A stretch of 64,000 nt of DNA. Origin: an uncultured Lachnospiraceae bacterium. GTDB taxonomy: Bacteria > Bacillota > Clostridia > Lachnospirales > Lachnospiraceae. The first letter of the stretch is position 1; the number at the start of each line of letters is the position of its first letter. Shown one piece after another: positions 1 through 8,080 of this stretch. The notes under the pieces were generated by a model, which made no database searches, was not told the origin of the DNA, and was given only the letters and a program-made list of their open reading frames with translations. The position numbers were made by a program, and so were the translations under genes. The DNA lies in contig CAJUQJ010000018.1 in NCBI GenBank assembly GCA_910588215.1, positions 1-64,000 on the forward strand, in the 5' to 3' direction.

Positions 1-14
1 CAGCCAATATTTAT

Positions 15-218
15 TCAGGCAATGTTCGGTAATTTGTGCTGGGAAAGTTGAGTTAATTTATCTTGAAGAACAACATCTATATTCTGATTACTTGGAACTT
101 CAGCACTCGCTTGGCTACTTTCTTGATTATCTTCTGTTGTAAACGGTATTTCTGTATTTCCACAAGCAGAACAAAGCAACAAAATCAAAAATATACATAA
201 ACAGGAAATTTTTTTCAA
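15..218 (-). CDS. short putative lipoprotein
   Basis: The 67-residue product starts with Lys-Lys, a hydrophobic core and a lipobox-like LCSAC, so Cys19 is the probable lipidated residue. The rest is Ser/Gln/Asn-rich with no recognisable domain. The only in-frame start is TTG, about 11 bases after a GGAGG. The tail ends abruptly (HKLPNIA), so it may be the 5' remnant of a longer lipoprotein gene. It is AT-rich compared with the genes to the right, which suggests an accessory origin. Function unknown. Confidence 0.5.
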   Translation of the reverse strand: MKKISCLCIFLILLLCSACGNTEIPFTTEDNQESSQASAEVPSNQNIDVVLQDKLTQLSQHKLPNIA

Positions 219-756
219 ACTTTACATAACCTCCGTTTCATTTTTCGATTTATTCATTCTATCACAAGCCCTTTTATAATTCCATTAAATAATACTTAAG
301 ATTTCTTCCTTTCGTTTTTCTCAATCATCATCTGCCTTGCCCGTTTCCTCTGCTCGGTTCTGACTGTCCTTGGCTTGCGGTAGCTGACGCATGATTTCAG
401 AAAGGAATTTTTTATTCGATAAAATGTAAGAAATATGTTATACTCGTATCTGCTATATAATAATAACGGCCAAGAAAAGCGGCGAGCCATTATCAAAAAA
501 TAAATATGAGTTTGAAAGTAAAATTCATGTGTACAGAACCACAAAGAGAATGACGCAACAAGAACTTGCTGATTTTATGAGCTTTCCGGGGCTAAAAAGA
601 TTACGAGTTCCGTCTTGTGCTCTTTTTTATTCCGGCAAAAATAACGGAAACGTTGATGAATCAAATGTGGAGTGCCCAGGCGTGGCATTATATAAGGAAT
701 TGATGAGGAATGTCTGGCAACCAGGCAGATTGTATAAAGAAGGGAGTCGAGTAGAT
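219..756. other. gene-poor stretch left of greA-like gene
   Basis: No convincing gene is visible. A reading frame open upstream of the GreA-like start adds 76 residues that do not resemble any GreA extension and lack a ribosome binding site. An extended -10 (TGTTATACT at 436-444) could start a plus-strand transcript, but its -35 is poor. On the minus strand a short basic peptide frame (82 codons at 296-544) has no family resemblance. Confidence 0.4.
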
Positions 757-1260
757 ATGCATAATGAATTGACAAAACAGGACATCAAAAAGATGAAGGA
801 AGAAATTGAGTACCGTAAGCTGGTGGTGCGCAAAGAGGCGCTCGAGGATGTGAAGACGGCTCGAGCGCATGGCGATCTAAGCGAGAATTTCGAGTATCAT
901 GCGGCAAAGAAGGTGAAGAACCAGAACGAGAGCCGGATCCGCTATCTGGAGAGGATGATCAAAACGGCGGTGATCGTCTCCGACGAATCGGCAGAAGACG
1001 AGGTTGGCATGAACAATACGGTGGAGGTCTATTTCGAGGAGGACGATCTTGTGGAGAAGTACAAACTGGTCACTACCGTGCGCGGCAATTCTCTGGAAGG
1101 ACTGATCAGTACGGAATCACCGTTGGGGAAGGCACTGCTTGGCCATAAGGCAGGCGACCGGGTCTATGTGGATGTGAACTCCGGATACGGATATTATGTG
1201 GTGATCCGGTCCATAGAGAATACCGTGGATGACGGAAGTGATAAGCTGCGCAGCTTTTGA
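757..1260 (+). CDS. greA: GreA/GreB-family transcription elongation factor
   Basis: Predicted to bind the RNA polymerase secondary channel and stimulate cleavage of backtracked transcripts. The ATG lies behind AGAAGGGAG and gives 167 residues, close to the usual ~158. Residues 1-75 form the coiled-coil domain with the signature ARAHGDLSENFEYHAA, which includes the acidic tip (Asp/Glu) that coordinates catalytic Mg2+. The rest is the FKBP-like C-terminal domain (ESPLGKALLGHKAGD). Clostridia often carry several GreA paralogues, so this may be a secondary copy; its isolation next to a P-type ATPase says little about its role. The frame is open further upstream, but that part is not Gre-like. Confidence 0.88.
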   Translation: MHNELTKQDIKKMKEEIEYRKLVVRKEALEDVKTARAHGDLSENFEYHAAKKVKNQNESRIRYLERMIKTAVIVSDESAEDEVGMNNTVEVYFEEDDLVEKYKLVTTVRGNSLEGLISTESPLGKALLGHKAGDRVYVDVNSGYGYYVVIRSIENTVDDGSDKLRSF

Positions 1261-1296
1261 TGTTTTCCGCATAGGGATTTAAATCGAAATTATTGC

Positions 1297-1337
1297 GGAT
1301 GTCCGTGATGCAGGCATAAACGGGACATCCCCTGCAT
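1297..1337 (+). promoter_or_regulatory. mutually exclusive hairpins in the Ca-ATPase leader
   Basis: In the greA-ATPase gap, GGATGTCC (1297-1304) can pair with GGACATCC (1323-1330). ATGCAGG (1308-1314), inside that loop, can pair with CCTGCAT (1331-1337), which directly follows the first stem. With no linker between the two 3' arms the helices cannot easily coexist, so they look like alternatives. No known riboswitch consensus is recognised. The regulatory role is inference. Confidence 0.35.
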
Positions 1338-1416
1338 ATATCATACAAAGCAGTGACAAGCAGTCCATCGGGATTGTTTCGGCAGGAAATTGATGACAGA
1401 TGCAGGAGGAAAGTGC

Positions 1417-4179
1417 ATGTATGAGGTGAAGACGGCAGCGGAAGTGCTCCGTTTGCTTGGAACGGACAAGGATAAAGGCCTTCGACAAAAAGAGGTGATG
1501 GAGCGCAGGACAAAATATGGGCCTAACCGGCTGAAAGATCAGGAGCAGAAGAGTTTGGGACAGATGATCCTGGAACAGCTGAACGATCCGCTGATTCTGA
1601 TCCTGGTGGTGGCGATGGCGGTCTCGCTCATGCTTCATGAACTGGGAGATGCCATTATCATTGTTACTGTGGTAGTCTTAAATGCGACGGTGGGTATCAT
1701 TCAAGAGGGGAAAGCCGGGAAGGCGGTGGAAGCGTTAAAGAAGATTTCCACGCCGCAGGCCGTTGTCTTGCGGGATGGGGAACGCGTTAAGATTGCCGCC
1801 GAGGATTTGGTCCAGGGAGATATCGTGTTCTTAGAGGCTGGAAATATGGTTCCGGCGGACTTGAGACTGATTGATACAAACGGTATTTGTGTGGAAGAGT
1901 CTACCCTAACAGGAGAGTCTGTGCCGGTAGAAAAGGATGCAGAGTATGTGGTAGAGGTGCCGGGAGACAACAGCTGCATGAATATGGCGTATATGTCCAC
2001 TTATGTGACAAAGGGCCGCGGCCTGGGCGTAGTGACGGCTACGGGTATGGATACCAGAATCGGACATATCGCGGATATGCTGCATGAGGGGAAAGAGAAA
2101 CTGACACCTCTGCAGGTGAAACTGGGAGAACTGGGCAAGGTGCTCAGTGCACTGGCGGTAGGGATCTGCGTATTCCTGTTTGTGGTGGCTGTTTTGCAGA
2201 AACGGGATGTAGGCGAGATGCTTTTAACTTCCGTGTCGCTTACGGTGGCGGCCGTTCCGGAAGGGCTGCCGGCTATTGTGACCATCGTGCTGGCTCTGAG
2301 TGTATCGCGGATGGTGCGGGCCAAAACGATCGTGCGCAAGCTGTCTTCGGTGGAGACGCTGGGCGCCGTAGAGGTGGTGTGCTCGGATAAGACGGGCACG
2401 CTGACACAGAATAAGATGACGGTGACGGAATGCTATCTGGAAGGCAGGCTGACAGGAAAAGAGCGTTTCATGGATCTGTTCACGACATGGGACAGGGGCC
2501 GTGCACCTGCCGGCACACAGCGCCATTTCCTGCTTGCCAGTATCCTGTGCAATGACGGTGTCTTGAACGGGGAGGAGAAGATCGGGGACCCGACGGAGCT
2601 TGCCCTGCTCTATATGGCGAGGGACTGCGGCGTGGAAATAGAAGAACTGCGTGCATGTTTTCCCAGGATCAGGGAGAGAGGGTTTGACTCGGAGCGCAAA
2701 ATGATGACTACGGTGCACCGCGAGGGACAGGAGCTTATCGCCTACTCCAAGGGCGCTGCGGAGCGGATCCTGGAAGGATGTGACCGTATTTATGTGCATG
2801 GAGAGATTCAGACTATGACGCAGAGCGATCGGGATGCGGTCGCAAAGGTGCAGGGAAGCCTGATGAAAGAGGGCCGGCGTGTGATGGCGCTTTCTATGGC
2901 ACAGGACGGTAATATGACGGAGAAGAACATGATCTTCCTGGGACTTCTCAGTATGCAGGATCCAGTGCGGCCGGAGGCGGTGCGGGCGGTGTCTGATTTT
3001 GAACAGGCCGGCGTGTCTACGGTGATGATAACGGGAGACCACCCGGACACGGCTTTTTCCATTGCCAGAGAGCTGGGGATCGCAGACAGTCCGAAGCAGT
3101 GTATCACGGGCAGAGAACTGGATCACCTGAAGGAGCACAGTCTCTTACAGCGGCTCCGGGAACTTAGGGTATTCGCCAGAGTGACGCCGGAACATAAGGT
3201 GCGGATCGTGGAGGGCTACCGGACGCTGGGAAAGACAGTAGCCATGACCGGAGACGGTGTGAACGACGCCCCCTCTCTGCAGGCGGCTGACATCGGCATT
3301 GCTATGGGGATGAACGGCACGGATGTGGCCCGCGGGGCGGCGGATTTTGTACTGATGGATGACAATTTTGCCACGATACATACGGCTATCAAAGAGGGAA
3401 GAGGTATCTATGAGAACATCAGGAAGTCGGTATTGTTTCTGCTCTCATCCAATCTGGGGGAGATTATCACGATGTTACTCACCATTGTGGCAGGGCTTCC
3501 CAGTCCTTTAAAGGCTAGCTTTATCTTGTGGATCAATCTGATCACGGATTCACTGCCGGCATTGGCTCTGGGGGTGGACGACAATGAGAGCGAACGTCTG
3601 ATGATGGAGAAACCCCGTAAGAAGGAGGATTCACTGTTTGCGAAAGGCGGCCTTTTGTGTGTCATCTGTTACGGGCTGGTGATCGGCGGCGTCAGTCTGG
3701 CGGCTTTTCTGAAAGTGCCCTATGACCGGATCGTGGCGGAAGGGCTGCCTGTCACTTTGCACAATGTTGTGGAAGGGCTGCAGATATCAGCAGTGCTCGC
3801 TAAAGCACAGACGCATGCCTTTACGGTTCTGGGTATAAGCCAGTTGTTCCATGCCGTCGGCATGCGGGATGTGAACCGCTCTGTTTTTAAGATGAACCAC
3901 AGGAATAACCCTTATATGATCGGTGCGTTTGTGATCGGGATCGCCCTGCAGGTAGCGGTGACGGAAATCCCGCCGCTGATCATGTTGTTCGGTTCCGTGC
4001 GTCTTGGACTGACAGAGTGGGGGCAGCTGATCGCCCTGTCGGCTACGCCGCTGATTGTGCATGAGTTGCTTGTGGCGATCGGTTACGGCAGCCGGTGTAA
4101 GGAGCAGGCGGCAAAGGAGTGCGTGGAAACAGTCACAGCAGGGCCTGCAGCGCTAAGAGGAGGAGAAACAGGCCGCTGA
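1417..4179 (+). CDS. calcium-type P-type (P2) cation ATPase
   Basis: A membrane pump expected to export Ca2+ (possibly Mn2+) at the cost of ATP. The ATG is six bases after AGGAGGA and is preferred over an upstream in-frame TTG; it gives 920 residues, typical for PMCA/SERCA-like bacterial pumps. Visible in order: N-terminal cation ATPase domain, actuator loop with TGES, membrane helix with PEGLP, phosphorylation site DKTGTLT (Asp324), nucleotide-binding domain, hinge TGDGVNDAPSL near residue 610, and the C-terminal six-helix domain (LWINLITDSLPALALG). PEGLP and NLITD support Ca2+/P2 specificity over heavy metals. The 3' end overlaps the convergent ytaF by 47 bases. The leader holds two alternative hairpins. 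Confidence 0.92.
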   Translation: MYEVKTAAEVLRLLGTDKDKGLRQKEVMERRTKYGPNRLKDQEQKSLGQMILEQLNDPLILILVVAMAVSLMLHELGDAIIIVTVVVLNATVGIIQEGKAGKAVEALKKISTPQAVVLRDGERVKIAAEDLVQGDIVFLEAGNMVPADLRLIDTNGICVEESTLTGESVPVEKDAEYVVEVPGDNSCMNMAYMSTYVTKGRGLGVVTATGMDTRIGHIADMLHEGKEKLTPLQVKLGELGKVLSALAVGICVFLFVVAVLQKRDVGEMLLTSVSLTVAAVPEGLPAIVTIVLALSVSRMVRAKTIVRKLSSVETLGAVEVVCSDKTGTLTQNKMTVTECYLEGRLTGKERFMDLFTTWDRGRAPAGTQRHFLLASILCNDGVLNGEEKIGDPTELALLYMARDCGVEIEELRACFPRIRERGFDSERKMMTTVHREGQELIAYSKGAAERILEGCDRIYVHGEIQTMTQSDRDAVAKVQGSLMKEGRRVMALSMAQDGNMTEKNMIFLGLLSMQDPVRPEAVRAVSDFEQAGVSTVMITGDHPDTAFSIARELGIADSPKQCITGRELDHLKEHSLLQRLRELRVFARVTPEHKVRIVEGYRTLGKTVAMTGDGVNDAPSLQAADIGIAMGMNGTDVARGAADFVLMDDNFATIHTAIKEGRGIYENIRKSVLFLLSSNLGEIITMLLTIVAGLPSPLKASFILWINLITDSLPALALGVDDNESERLMMEKPRKKEDSLFAKGGLLCVICYGLVIGGVSLAAFLKVPYDRIVAEGLPVTLHNVVEGLQISAVLAKAQTHAFTVLGISQLFHAVGMRDVNRSVFKMNHRNNPYMIGAFVIGIALQVAVTEIPPLIMLFGSVRLGLTEWGQLIALSATPLIVHELLVAIGYGSRCKEQAAKECVETVTAGPAALRGGETGR

Positions 4180-4768
4180 GCCAGGAAAGGTCGATGCGGA
4201 GCACGGAGGAGACCAGGTGGCCGAGACCGTATCCGGCGCCGAAGAGCAGCAGGTTAAAGAGGGCAGCGAGCAGGAAGAGAGGTAGCAAGGGCAGACGTTC
4301 AGTGGTAAAAGCCATTCCTACCAGGACGCTGTCCAACGACAGCGCCAAGGACAGGAGAAGCGCTTCTCTGGCGCTTAGGATCTGCAGATCTTCCTGGTTG
4401 GCATCCTCGGGGGAGAGGTAGACGGTAAAAATGATATTGAGTTGCTTGATCTTTAGACCCCAGTTTCTTGTGAGACTGGGGTATTTGCGTGTCAGGAGAC
4501 GCAGCAGGCTTTCAATCAGCTTGCTCAGGCCAAGGAGCATCAGCAGCGTGAAGGACAGGAAAGGCAATGCGGTCTGCGGAAGGAGAAAATAGAGGAACGA
4601 ACCGACCCGGTTCGCAGCTGTGATAAAAAGTGAAGGTATAAATGTAAGGATCAGGCAGGCTGCAGGCTGCAGCTTTACCCGCTGGGTCCCGTAGGTGAGC
4701 CCAGCAGTCAGGGAATCCATGGATACGGCAGTCAGGAAGAGGAGCAGTACAGGAAGTGCGGTAGACAT
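4133..4768 (-). CDS. ytaF: YtaF-like sporulation membrane protein (MntP/LysE-type fold)
   Basis: A 211-residue, very hydrophobic protein with about six membrane segments in two similar halves. The conserved pattern near the N-terminus (AVSMDSLTAGLTYG) recurs in the second half as LALSLDSVLVGMAF, as in the YtaF/MntP cation-efflux-like families. YtaF is known as a sporulation-associated membrane protein in Bacillus; its transported substrate is not established. Residues ~100-130 form a polar linker containing SPEDANQEDLQILSARE. The gene converges on the Ca-type ATPase and their coding ends overlap by 47 bases, so transcription of one could interfere with the other. Confidence 0.8.
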   Translation of the reverse strand: MSTALPVLLLFLTAVSMDSLTAGLTYGTQRVKLQPAACLILTFIPSLFITAANRVGSFLYFLLPQTALPFLSFTLLMLLGLSKLIESLLRLLTRKYPSLTRNWGLKIKQLNIIFTVYLSPEDANQEDLQILSAREALLLSLALSLDSVLVGMAFTTERLPLLPLFLLAALFNLLLFGAGYGLGHLVSSVLRIDLSWLSGLFLLLLALQALL

Positions 4769-4910
4769 GACGGGAATACCTCGATTTCAGTTACTATTAT
4801 TTTATCATACTGTACAGAAAAGGTTCCGTTTTTATAAAGTTGCTGACGGGCTGCGAATTCTGTTTACGGTCTTTAGAAAAAATGGTATCATAAATTAAGG
4901 AGGGTTGCGT

Positions 4911-6506
4911 ATGGAACTTATGTTTATTGGGGCCGACCATGAGGTGACAGGGAGCTGTCATTATCTGCGTGTCGGGGAGAAGAATATTTTAGTTGACTAT
5001 GGTATGGAGCAGGGGGTCAATGTCTTCGAGAACTGTGAACTGCCGGTGGATCCGGCGCTGATCGACTATGTGTTTTTGACGCATGCTCATGTCGATCACT
5101 CTGGGCTTCTGCCTCTGCTGTATGCCAAGGGCTTCCGAGGTGGGATCTATGCCACGGTGGCAACCTGCGATCTGTGCAGCATCATGCTCCGTGACTGCGC
5201 GCATATCCAGATGCAGGAGGCGGAGTGGAAGAACCGCAAGGCGCAAAGAAGTGCAGGAACGGTCATAGAACCATTGTATACGATGGAAGATGCAGACGGC
5301 GCGATCAGAAGGCTTGTGCCCTGCGAGTATGACAGGGAAGTGGATGTCTGTGAGGGTGTGAGGATCCGGTTTACGGATATCGGGCATCTGCTAGGGTCGT
5401 CCAGTATCGAGGTGTGGGCGACAGAGGGCGAGACGACAAGGAAGCTGGTCTTTTCCGGGGATATCGGCAACAGCAACCAACCGCTGATCAAGGATCCGAA
5501 GTTTACGGAGATCGCTGATTATGTGGTGATGGAATCTACTTATGGCGACAGACTGCACGGTGCGGCGCATCCGGATTATATCGGAGAACTTGCGCAGATT
5601 CTGCAGAGGACCTTCGATCGGGGCGGTAATGTGGTGATTCCGTCCTTTGCGGTGGGCAGGACTCAGGAGATGCTTTATTTCCTGCGGCAGGTGAAGGCGG
5701 ACAGGATGGTCAAGGGCCATGAGGACTTTGAGGTCTATGTGGACAGTCCGTTGGCGGTGCAGGCTACCGGCATTTTTCAGAAGAATGAGTATGCGTGTTT
5801 CGACGAAGAGGCGATGGAGTTGATCAGGCAGGGCATTAATCCGCTCACGTTTCCGGGCCTTAAGCTGGCGATCACCAGCGACGAGTCCAAGGCGATCAAT
5901 TTCGACATGACGCCCAAGGTCATCATATCGGCTTCCGGCATGTGTGAAGCGGGCCGTATCAGGCATCATCTGAAACATAACTTGTGGCGGCCGGAGTGTA
6001 CCATCCTTTTCGTTGGGTATCAGGCGATGGGAACACTGGGACGTCATATCGTGGAAGGTGCCAAGGAAGTGAAGCTGTTTGGTGAACATATCGAGATTCG
6101 TGCCCAGATCGTGAAGCTGGTGGGCATGAGCGGCCATGCAGACAAGAATGGACTGCTGCGCTGGATCGAGGGATTTAAGAGTAAGCCGCAGAAAGTGTTT
6201 GTGGTACACGGTGAGGACAGCGTGTGTAAGTTGTTTACAGAATGTCTGAAGGTGGAACACGGACTGGAGGCCTATGCGCCTTACAGCGGCACACGATTCG
6301 ACCTGATCGGCGGCGAGTTTATCTATGAGGCAGCGCCGAAGGCAGTGAAGAAGAAACTCCACGGTATTTCCGATGTATTTGCAAGACTGCTGGCAAGTGG
6401 GCAGAGGCTACTTGCGATCATACATAAGAATGAAGGCAGTGCGAATAAGGATCTGGCGAAGTTTGCGGATCAGATCAATTCGCTCTGTGATAAGTGGGAC
6501 AGATAG
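4911..6506 (+). CDS. beta-CASP metallo-beta-lactamase-fold ribonuclease-like protein
   Basis: Belongs to the MBL-fold/beta-CASP group (CPSF73-like), whose members process RNA with two zinc ions. The ATG follows AAGGAGGG and gives 531 residues. The zinc motif THAHVDH lies at residues 57-63, with further ligands in DIGHLLGSSSIE and FSGDIG. The beta-CASP domain occupies roughly residues 240-370. The C-terminal RNA-specificity motif (VGMSGHADKNGLLRW) follows, then a tail beyond the usual ~460 residues. RNA endonuclease activity is inferred from the family; substrates are unknown. It stands just before thyA with a 19-base gap and may be co-transcribed with it. Confidence 0.85.
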   Translation: MELMFIGADHEVTGSCHYLRVGEKNILVDYGMEQGVNVFENCELPVDPALIDYVFLTHAHVDHSGLLPLLYAKGFRGGIYATVATCDLCSIMLRDCAHIQMQEAEWKNRKAQRSAGTVIEPLYTMEDADGAIRRLVPCEYDREVDVCEGVRIRFTDIGHLLGSSSIEVWATEGETTRKLVFSGDIGNSNQPLIKDPKFTEIADYVVMESTYGDRLHGAAHPDYIGELAQILQRTFDRGGNVVIPSFAVGRTQEMLYFLRQVKADRMVKGHEDFEVYVDSPLAVQATGIFQKNEYACFDEEAMELIRQGINPLTFPGLKLAITSDESKAINFDMTPKVIISASGMCEAGRIRHHLKHNLWRPECTILFVGYQAMGTLGRHIVEGAKEVKLFGEHIEIRAQIVKLVGMSGHADKNGLLRWIEGFKSKPQKVFVVHGEDSVCKLFTECLKVEHGLEAYAPYSGTRFDLIGGEFIYEAAPKAVKKKLHGISDVFARLLASGQRLLAIIHKNEGSANKDLAKFADQINSLCDKWDR

Positions 6507-6525
6507 GAAAGGGAAAAGAAGGCAA

Positions 6526-7374
6526 ATGAGCGCAGCGGATCATATTTTTATTAGGATGTGTAAGGATATTCTGGAGAACGGAACGAGTACGGAGGGAGAG
6601 AAGGTCAGGCCTCATTGGGCGGACGGGACGAAAGCTTATACGGTCAAGAAATTCGGGGTGGTGAACCGGTATGACCTTTCGCAGGAGTTTCCGATTATGA
6701 CGCTGCGCAGGACGGCGCTTAAGAGCGCTACGGATGAGATGTTGTGGATCTGGCAGCAGAAGTCTAACAATGTGCATGATCTGCACAGCCATATCTGGGA
6801 CGAATGGGCGGATGAAGACGGCTCCATCGGTAAGGCCTACGGGTATCAGATGGGGGTGAAACATCAATATAAAGAGGGGATGATGGATCAGGTCGATCGG
6901 GTGATCTATGACCTGAAACACAATCCCTTCAGCCGCCGCATCATGACGAATATCTATGTGCATCAGGATCTGCATGAGATGAATCTGTATCCCTGCGCCT
7001 ACAGCATGACTTTCAATGTGACGCAGAAGAAAGGACACGACAGGCTGACATTGAATGCCGTGCTGAATCAACGATCGCAGGATGTACTGACAGCCAACAA
7101 TTGGAACGTGGTGCAGTATGCAGTGCTGGTACATATGCTGGCACAGGTGTGCGATATGGAAGCAGGGGAGCTTATGCATGTGATCGCAGATGCACATATT
7201 TATGACAGGCATATTCCGATCATCAGGGAACTGATCGAGCGGCCGGTCTACGATGCACCGGTTTTCAGACTGAATCCGGATATTAAGGATTTCTATCAGT
7301 TTACGCGTAATGACGTGAGTGTGGAGAATTATGTGACTGGGCCGCAGGTGGAGAATATCCCGGTGGCGATTTAG
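6526..7374 (+). CDS. thyA: thymidylate synthase (ThyA type)
   Basis: Converts dUMP to dTMP using methylene-tetrahydrofolate. The 282-residue product has the ThyA landmarks: dUMP-binding NPFSRRIMTNI, the nucleophile Cys157 in LYPCAYSMTFNV, and LNQRSQDVLTANNWNVVQYA, which matches the RSxD...N region. In E. coli ThyA the catalytic Cys is followed by His, and the later block reads PFNIA; here Cys is followed by Ala and the block reads NWNVV. From memory this variant is common in Lachnospiraceae, so I take it as functional. The start is the ATG after AAAAGAAGG; the frame is open upstream without a better signal. folA follows, giving a complete dTMP/tetrahydrofolate pair. Confidence 0.93.
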   Translation: MSAADHIFIRMCKDILENGTSTEGEKVRPHWADGTKAYTVKKFGVVNRYDLSQEFPIMTLRRTALKSATDEMLWIWQQKSNNVHDLHSHIWDEWADEDGSIGKAYGYQMGVKHQYKEGMMDQVDRVIYDLKHNPFSRRIMTNIYVHQDLHEMNLYPCAYSMTFNVTQKKGHDRLTLNAVLNQRSQDVLTANNWNVVQYAVLVHMLAQVCDMEAGELMHVIADAHIYDRHIPIIRELIERPVYDAPVFRLNPDIKDFYQFTRNDVSVENYVTGPQVENIPVAI

Positions 7375-7417
7375 TGTGCTGAAGTCATTTGGCGAAATGT
7401 GAACGTGTCAGTACACT
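7373..7417. repeat. intergenic repeat family A, copy 1
   Basis: A 45-base element that begins inside the thyA stop codon (TAG) and is bounded by the inverted ends AGTGTGCTGA and TCAGTACACT (9 of 10 pair). Its inner part (GTCATTTGGCGAAATGTGAA followed by CGTGTCA) recurs almost unchanged at 26427-26453 in the gap after a response regulator, again starting at a TAG stop. Origin and function are unknown; it could be a REP-like element or a transcript-end hairpin. Confidence 0.7.
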
Positions 7418-7502
7418 AGGTTCCGTCTTTTGAAATTTCGGGAAGATATCGCAAGACGGGGCGGATTCTGGAATATTTTGTGGTCACAGACAGGAGGAAC
7501 GT

Positions 7503-7994
7503 ATGAATTTGATTGTAGCGGTGGACAGTAACTGGGCGATCGGCTGTAAGAACAGGCTGTTGGTGAGCATTCCGGCGGATCATAAGATGTTTCGCAAAGA
7601 GACCACGGGGAAAGTGGTGGTACTTGGACGGAAGACGCTGGAGACTTTTCCGCAGGGGATGCCCTTAAAGAACCGAACGAATATCATTCTGTCAACAAAT
7701 CCGGAATATCATGTGAAGGACGCAGTAGTCGTGCACAGTAAGGAGGAACTTCTGAAAGAACTGGAGCAGTATCGCGATGAGGATGTCTATATTATCGGCG
7801 GCGAGAGTGTCTACCGGATGATGCTTCCTTACTGTGATGTGGCACATGTGACGAAGATCGATCATGTGTATGAAGCGGATGCATATTTCCCGGACTTAGA
7901 TCAGGACGAAGCGTGGGAGATCACGGCGGACAGCGAGGAACAGACGTATTTTGACATTGCGTATGAATTCGTGAAATATGAGAGGAAGAAATAG
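7503..7994 (+). CDS. folA: dihydrofolate reductase
   Basis: Reduces dihydrofolate to tetrahydrofolate with NADPH, recycling the cofactor spent by the thymidylate synthase just upstream. The 163 residues fit the family length. Visible motifs: N-terminal MNLIVAVDSNWAIGCKNRLL (Trp in the Met20 loop region), the KVVVLGRKTLETFP cofactor segment, RTNIILS, and the IIGGESVYRMMLP glycine-rich NADPH motif. The ATG has a good GGAGG seven bases upstream. The 128-base gap to thyA contains repeat family A, so the two genes need not be tightly coupled. Confidence 0.93.
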   Translation: MNLIVAVDSNWAIGCKNRLLVSIPADHKMFRKETTGKVVVLGRKTLETFPQGMPLKNRTNIILSTNPEYHVKDAVVVHSKEELLKELEQYRDEDVYIIGGESVYRMMLPYCDVAHVTKIDHVYEADAYFPDLDQDEAWEITADSEEQTYFDIAYEFVKYERKK

Positions 7995-8000
7995 CAGTAC

Positions 8001-8028
8001 TTGACTTTTCTTATGAAAAGTATAATAT
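8001..8028 (+). promoter_or_regulatory. likely promoter of ilvE
   Basis: TTGACT followed after 16 bases by TAATAT; an overlapping perfect TATAAT at 8021-8026 gives a 14-base spacer, so the exact register is uncertain. It lies about 50 bases before the aminotransferase start, in an AT-rich gap. Confidence 0.45.
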
Positions 8029-8080
8029 AGTTATGGAGTAGAATGTTTGCTGTGATGGGGGCTCTGGAACGGAGGAGAAG

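Noticed and set aside
296..544. 82-codon minus-strand frame near the left edge
   Set aside because: No start signal, no domain, and biased composition; could be a decayed tail but cannot be supported.
529..756. 76-residue N-terminal extension of the GreA-like protein
   Set aside because: Gre factors begin at the coiled coil; the internal ATG has a good binding site and the extension lacks one.
1297..1337. H-type pseudoknot in the ATPase leader
   Set aside because: The two 3' arms are contiguous, leaving no loop to cross the eight-pair stem, so both helices together are sterically unlikely. Kept as alternative hairpins.
1261..1416. Manganese (yybP-ykoY) riboswitch before the P-type ATPase
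   Set aside because: The conserved GGGGAGTA and CTACTACC-like segments of that class are not present.
2224..3138. 304-codon minus-strand frame inside the Ca-type ATPase
   Set aside because: Antisense shadow of conserved ATPase sequence; composition typical of a wrong frame.
4863..4891. TTTACG-N17-TATCAT promoter for the beta-CASP gene
   Set aside because: Transcription would begin inside or at the ribosome binding site, leaving almost no leader; the match may be chance.
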